DNA of 45,620 nucleotides, taken from the NCBI GenBank assembly GCA_016868105.1, contig VGIA01000006.1:1-45620 (forward strand), given 5' to 3'. The position numbers were made by a program, and so were the translations under genes. The notes below the pieces were generated by a model, which was not told the DNA's origin, made no database searches, and worked only from the letters and a program-made list of their open reading frames with translations. This stretch comes from Betaproteobacteria bacterium (GTDB lineage Bacteria; Pseudomonadota; Gammaproteobacteria; Burkholderiales; SG8-39). Below, piece by piece: positions 45,199-45,620 of this stretch (positions are counted from its first letter, which is position 1; every line of letters starts with the position of its first letter).

Positions 45199-45620
45199 CT
45201 ACGCCGCCCAGCCGGTGCTGCGTTTGACCGCCTCGCGCCAGCGCGCGAGCAGCGCCTGGGCCTCGTCGCGCGACATGGTGGGCTCGAAGCGCCGGTCCAT
45301 CTGCCAGTGGGCGGCGATTTCCTCCTGCGTCTTCCAGACCTGCACCGCGAGGCCTGCAAGATAGGCCGCGCCCAGCGCGGTGGTCTCCAGCACCCTGGGC
45401 CGCACCACCGGCACGCCCAGGATGTCGGCCTGGAACTTCATCAGCAGGTTGTTGGCCGCGGCGCCGCCGTCCACGCGCAACTCCGTCAGTTTCTCCCCGG
45501 CGTCCTTCTGCATCGCCTCGAGCACATCGGCGCTCTGGTAGGCGATGGATTCCAGCGCCGCGCGCGCCAGGTGCGCGCGCGAGGAGCCGCGCGTGAGGCC
45601 GACGATGGCGCCGCGCGCAT
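45199..45620 (-). CDS. glpK: Glycerol kinase (GlpK), C-terminal part
   Basis: The last 140 or so codons of glycerol kinase, which phosphorylates glycerol to sn-glycerol 3-phosphate; the N-terminal part lies beyond the right edge. The FGGY-family C-terminal domain is plain: [60 protein letters not shown] and [10 protein letters not shown]. The stop is at 45199-45201. I see no feature in 45061-45198. Confidence 0.93.
   Translation of the reverse strand, partial: ARGAIVGLTRGSSRAHLARAALESIAYQSADVLEAMQKDAGEKLTELRVDGGAAANNLLMKFQADILGVPVVRPRVLETTALGAAYLAGLAVQVWKTQEEIAAHWQMDRRFEPTMSRDEAQALLARWREAVKRSTGWAA

Overview
The window is 45.6 kb of very GC-rich DNA (about two thirds G+C or more by eye), packed with genes and with no insertion sequence, prophage, tRNA or CRISPR array that I can see. 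Gene families and local order point to a betaproteobacterium, in the broad Burkholderiales/Rhodocyclales/Nitrosomonadales sense. Markers are class II PyrC, DUF3025, rsmI-yraN-gmhA-dolP, ilvE-zinc ribbon-waaF, glnE-yhdP-tldD, and an RNase P RNA of bacterial type A. I cannot name the genus.

Layout. 1-1827: end of glcE and all of glcF (glycolate oxidase). 1922-5160: an MsbA-like ABC half-transporter and a fused osmoprotectant-type binding protein/permease that has no ATPase beside it. 5269-8092: proton-pumping transhydrogenase pntAA-pntAB-pntB. 8157-9071: an MscS channel. 9182-16446: a ten-gene Mrp/Mbh-type cation/proton antiporter operon in which MrpA is split and three antiporter-like NuoL/M/N-type proteins are present. 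16576-21732: a TRAP transporter (dctP, dctQ, dctM) and an amidase. 22004-25064 (minus strand): rnpB, DUF3025, pyrC and rsmI. 25117-27560: yraN, a secreted HIRAN protein, gmhA, dolP and rfaE2. 27547-30182: GNAT acetyltransferase, a hypothetical protein, and an RhlE-like helicase followed by a remnant of a PIN-domain toxin. 30321-36307 (minus strand): a seven-gene operon ilvE, zinc ribbon, waaF, DUF4440, yheT-like, pmm and an RlmK-like methyltransferase. 36376-44733: an ArsR regulator, glnE (minus), yhdP and tldD. 44734-45198: a decayed gene. 45199-45620: part of glpK.

Functionally, pnt, mscS and mrp form a block for membrane energetics and ion homeostasis: proton motive force is linked to NADPH, to cation extrusion and to osmotic release. 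The TRAP genes and amidase look like an uptake-plus-hydrolysis unit. gmhA, rfaE2 and waaF belong to lipopolysaccharide heptose synthesis and transfer, while dolP and yhdP serve the outer membrane.

No wholly new multi-gene system is evident. The most unusual signals are: (1) the split, three-antiporter Mrp cluster; (2) a 20-bp perfect palindrome at 5138-5157; (3) three genes that appear to start with CTG, two of them in CTGA stop/start overlaps; (4) several genes whose -10 box lies so close to the ATG that the mRNA would be leaderless; (5) a 27-nt REP-like repeat present three times that has altered the ends of two genes; (6) an RhlE-like gene whose conserved N-terminus begins upstream of any normal start codon; and (7) two gene remnants. 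All calls come from reading the sequence; nothing was searched against a database.
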